From: CAZBRS01 sp964494475
Lineage (GTDB): Bacteria > Myxococcota_A > UBA9042 > CAZBRS01
Reading direction: 5' to 3'
DNA length: 20,655 bases
Assembly: GCA_964494475.1 (NCBI GenBank)
Contig: CAZBRS010000075.1
Coordinates: 1-20,655, forward strand
Both the position numbers and the translations under genes were made by a program. The stretch's first letter is position 1. The number at the start of each line of letters is the position of its first letter. The notes under the pieces were generated by a model. That model ran no database searches. It was not told the DNA's origin and was given only the letters and a program-made list of their open reading frames with translations. This document shows positions 18,475-20,655 of the stretch, piece by piece.

Positions 18475-18720
18475 ATGCAGCCTGGAACCACCGACAAGGC
18501 TCGACTCGCCGCGCGTGCCCGCGGGTTCGAGGCATTCGCCCTCTGGGAAGCCGCGCATCCGCCCGTTTCACGGTCGCTGTCGACCCTGCTGGCAGACGTC
18601 GACGCGCTCCTCCGCCTGATGCCCGAGGCAGAACGCCGGCTCGACCCCGACGCGACCAAGGCGGGCGTTCGACGCATGCACGCGGCGCTGGCCGTACTGA
18701 CACCCCGGGAGGCTACGTGA
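18475..18720 (+). CDS. Small helical protein, candidate antitoxin to the following nucleotidyltransferase
   Basis: The 81-residue, Ala/Arg/Leu-rich, probably all-helical protein (core ARARGFEAFALWEAAHPP and STLLADVDALLRLMPEAERR) has no signal peptide or membrane segment. I recognise no family. Its stop overlaps the GTG start of the nucleotidyltransferase by four bases (GTGA), a typical antitoxin-toxin arrangement, and its size is typical of an antitoxin. The antitoxin role is inference from layout only. There is no Shine-Dalgarno before the ATG; a TATGCT -10-like element suggests leaderless initiation. It lies between 45-bp direct repeats. Confidence 0.65.
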   Translation: MQPGTTDKARLAARARGFEAFALWEAAHPPVSRSLSTLLADVDALLRLMPEAERRLDPDATKAGVRRMHAALAVLTPREAT

Positions 18721-19265
18721 CGCCCCAGGAGCGCGCCCTGGTCGAGGTGGCCCGCCTGCTCGACGCGAACCGACTTCCCTACATGGTGATCGGCGGCCTC
18801 GCGAACCTCGTCTGGGGGCTGCCGCGCGCCACCCTCGACGTCGACGTGACCGTGTGGGGCGGAACGAGGTCCTTTCACGAACTGGTTCCCCTCTTCGAGC
18901 CCGCCTTCCGTGTTCTTCCCGAGGAGCCCGTCGACTTCGTGGCGACGACCCGGGTGCTCCCCCTCGAAAGCAGTGCGGGAGTTCGCGTCGACGTGGTCTT
19001 CGGCCTGCTGCCCTTCGAAGAAGAGGCCATCGCCCGGGCCGTCCCCCGCGACGTGGGCGGCGTCACGATCCGCTTCTGCACCGCCGAGGACCTGGTGCTC
19101 ATGAAGATCATCTCGGAGCGCCCCAAGGATCTGGATGACGTGCGACAGATCTTGTCGCGCCAGGGCGACGCCCTGGACCACGCCTACCTGGAGCCCCGCG
19201 TGCACGAACTGGCGACGCTGCTGGAGCGACCGGAGATCGAGGCGCTGTACCGCGCTGGCAGGTGA
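18717..19265 (+). CDS. Nucleotidyltransferase, AbiEii/DUF6036-like (candidate toxin)
   Basis: The 182-residue protein belongs to the DNA polymerase beta-type nucleotidyltransferase superfamily. The signature is MVIGGLANLVWGLPRATLDVDVTV: G26-G27, then metal-binding D41 and D43, with a third carboxylate at D92 (VRVDVVFG). It then has AEDLVLMKIISERPKDLDDV (K130, D138), the conserved C-terminal motif of AbiEii- and DUF6036-type proteins. All catalytic residues are present. Known relatives such as MenT and AbiEii toxins transfer nucleotides, in MenT's case onto tRNA; the substrate here is unknown. The GTG start at 18717 has GGGAGG four bases upstream and overlaps the small upstream gene. The frame is open much further upstream, but that part is antisense-like noise over other genes. 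Confidence 0.85.
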   Translation: MTPQERALVEVARLLDANRLPYMVIGGLANLVWGLPRATLDVDVTVWGGTRSFHELVPLFEPAFRVLPEEPVDFVATTRVLPLESSAGVRVDVVFGLLPFEEEAIARAVPRDVGGVTIRFCTAEDLVLMKIISERPKDLDDVRQILSRQGDALDHAYLEPRVHELATLLERPEIEALYRAGR

Positions 19266-19329
19266 CGAAGACGCCACGTGCGGTACCACGTGCCGGGAGA
19301 CCTCTGCGAGACTCTGAACTGCGCCGACG

Positions 19330-19353
19330 CGCGCAAGTAACGCTACTTGCGCG
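19330..19353. repeat. Perfect palindrome, 10-bp arms and 4-base loop
   Basis: Arms CGCGCAAGTA (19330-19339) and TACTTGCGCG (19344-19353) are exact reverse complements around ACGC. It lies 64 bases after the nucleotidyltransferase stop and 60 bases before the right copy of the direct repeat. No T-run follows on either side, so it is not a standard terminator. Nearby, CACGTG occurs twice (19275-19280 and 19287-19292), six bases apart. Confidence 0.85.
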
Positions 19354-19413
19354 AATCCGCTTCTTCCAGCATGGCGGGTCTGACGCTCTCGCCCGCCCCT
19401 CGCCGGCCGCGAA

Positions 19414-19458
19414 GTGCCGGCGGTCGACGTGGTGGTCACGTTCCGGCTGTAGGGGCGC
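19414..19458 (+). repeat. 45-bp direct repeat, right copy (orphan gene 3' end)
   Basis: This copy is identical to 18376-18420 and still reads VPAVDVVVTFRL-stop, with a GAA Glu codon just before it. No gene body precedes it in frame that resembles the exported protein. It is therefore either a remnant of a lost paralogue or a recombination/insertion scar. Confidence 0.95.
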
Positions 19459-19473
19459 CGCCCGCCCGGCGCC

Positions 19474-19502
19474 TTGACGGGCCGTGGCAGCCCAAGTACC
19501 GT
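19474..19502 (+). promoter_or_regulatory. Probable promoter of the terminal lipoprotein gene
   Basis: TTGACG (19474-19479; five of six to consensus), a 17-base spacer and TACCGT (19497-19502; three of six) lie 30 bases before the ATG at 19533. The same TTGACG / TAyCGT design is seen upstream of the secreted protein at the left end. Confidence 0.45.
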
Positions 19503-19532
19503 CCATGCTCTGACGAACGTGGAGAACTCCGC

Positions 19533-20651
19533 ATGTCGCATCGACTCTGGGTCATCATCCTGGCGCTCGGGGCTTTCGCCTGCGGGCCGTCGGACCCGCT
19601 TCCCCTGGAGTTCACCGGCGAGGCCGTCGAGACGATGCCTCAGCACGTCGGCGCCGCGGCGGTGCAGACCTCGCCGCGGGTCTGGACGGCGACGGGCGCG
19701 CTGGACAGCGGCACCACCATCGCCGAACACAGCCTGTTGGCCACGTTCTTCAAGCAGGAATGCCACGAGTTCCCGAACGCGGACTTCTGCCCGGCGGGGA
19801 TCGACGCCTCGGCAGGGGGCGGCTTGAACGAGTGGAAGTTCAGCGCGAACACTCTGCTGGGGCTGATCTACCACGCCGAGATGTACAGCAACGGCCTGCA
19901 CGTCGAGTGCCTGGGCGAGCCCGGCGCCATCGACGGCGAGGCCTTCGAGAGCGCGACGGAGGGGGGCGACCCGGACCGGTTCATCGTGGACTATTACCCG
20001 TTGCTCGAATGCCGCGAGACGCAAACCTACGCGGGCAGCACCGCCTACCAGGCGTACTCGGTCGATCCAGGCTATCAGGCGACCTTGACCACCCGGTACA
20101 AGGCACCCTCCGGTTTTCCGGGGATCGACTTCACCGACGTGTTCCAGGTGTACCTGACCGTCGATGCGGACGCGAAGTCCACCTTCCTGGCCTTCAACTG
20201 GGTCGGGATCTCGTCCCTGTCGGCGCGCGCGATCGTCCTGGCGAACCTGGTCACCCACCGGTTCGCCGTGCGGTACCAGGTGTCGGGCGACCCCTTCCAG
20301 CAGGTCCTCGTCGCCATCGGGACCGGGGGCGTGGACCGCGCCACCGGGCAGCCCCGCCCCGGGACCTACCACGCCCGGTTCACCGACAACCAGGGCGACG
20401 AGGCCACGGCCTGCGTCGACAACGTCGGCCAGCGCCTCCAGTCGGACGACGCCCCGTGCACCGCGGCCGGAATCCCCGTGTCGTGGGACGCCCCGGCGCC
20501 GGTGGCGGACTTCCTGGGCATGACCGAGGCGGAGCGCACGCGCCTGGCGTCGTTCCTGGCCTTCTTCGCGACCCCGGACCCCCTGTCCGATCTGCAGGTC
20601 CCCCAGGGCCCTGGCGACGCCGACCTGTACTTCCCGATCCGGATGCGCTGA
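19533..20651 (+). CDS. Putative lipoprotein of unknown function
   Basis: The 372-residue protein starts at ATG 19533, with GGAG eight bases upstream. The N-terminus MSHRLWVIILALGAFACGPS is a lipoprotein-like signal peptide with C17; the box AFAC is less canonical than LxxC. The mature region begins with an extended linker (PSDPLPLEFTGEAVETMPQ). It contains six cysteines in view (QECHEF, ADFCPAG, VECLGE, LLECRE, TACVDN, APCTAA) that could form three disulfides, followed by beta-rich sequence. I recognise no family. The C-terminus YFPIRMR is close to the window end but the stop is included. It may belong to the envelope-protein group of this region. Confidence 0.8.
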   Translation: MSHRLWVIILALGAFACGPSDPLPLEFTGEAVETMPQHVGAAAVQTSPRVWTATGALDSGTTIAEHSLLATFFKQECHEFPNADFCPAGIDASAGGGLNEWKFSANTLLGLIYHAEMYSNGLHVECLGEPGAIDGEAFESATEGGDPDRFIVDYYPLLECRETQTYAGSTAYQAYSVDPGYQATLTTRYKAPSGFPGIDFTDVFQVYLTVDADAKSTFLAFNWVGISSLSARAIVLANLVTHRFAVRYQVSGDPFQQVLVAIGTGGVDRATGQPRPGTYHARFTDNQGDEATACVDNVGQRLQSDDAPCTAAGIPVSWDAPAPVADFLGMTEAERTRLASFLAFFATPDPLSDLQVPQGPGDADLYFPIRMR

Positions 20652-20655
20652 CCGG

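Noticed and set aside
16845..18716. Long plus frame joined upstream of the nucleotidyltransferase
   Set aside because: It is an out-of-frame shadow of the lipoprotein and exported-protein genes; the real start is the GTG at 18717 with GGGAGG.

Overview
The window is very GC-rich, with a strong G/C bias at third codon positions and long meaningless antisense ORFs. It combines ordinary housekeeping genes with secreted cysteine-rich and MopE-type Asp/Cys-repeat proteins. That mix points to a large-genome Myxococcota or related deltaproteobacterial lineage. This is an inference from gene content; there is no rRNA or other marker here. I found no tRNA, rRNA, CRISPR array, transposase or integrase gene.

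Layout, left to right. (1) 1-2274, minus: the N-terminal 758 residues of a secreted surface protein (signal peptide, globular region, DUF11-type domain, MopE-type repeats) that runs off the left edge. (2) 2384-5639, minus: a tight glmU-glmS operon for UDP-GlcNAc synthesis, with glmU first. (3) 5709-9990, plus: glnE (glutamine synthetase adenylyltransferase/adenylyl-removing enzyme), divergent from glmU, followed by a class I/II PLP aminotransferase. (4) 9998-13176, minus, convergent with the aminotransferase: a soluble three-PAS hybrid histidine kinase whose stop codon overlaps the start of a TPR-zincin metallopeptidase (TGATG). (5) 13339-13824, plus: a DUF4395 membrane protein, divergent from the kinase across an AT-rich island. 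(6) 13937-18414, plus: a 1271-residue lipoprotein with about 21 six-cysteine repeats and three beta-sandwich domains, coupled by ATGA to a small exported protein. (7) 18475-19265, plus: a small helical protein and a nucleotidyltransferase overlapping by GTGA, resembling a type of toxin-antitoxin pair. (8) 19533-20651, plus: a lipoprotein of unknown function.

The least ordinary structure is region 7. The two-gene unit is bracketed by a perfect 45-bp direct repeat (18376-18420 and 19414-19458). This repeat is the last 13 codons of the preceding gene plus a few bases after its stop. A perfect 10-bp-arm palindrome lies inside the unit, just after the nucleotidyltransferase. This looks like a cassette inserted at, or recombined into, the 3' end of the upstream gene while leaving that gene's end intact.

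There are no gene-free stretches over 300 bases. The largest gap, 19266-19532 (267 bases), holds the palindrome, the second repeat copy and a probable promoter. Several promoters here share a -35 TTGACG-like hexamer, a 16-17 base spacer and a TA-rich -10.
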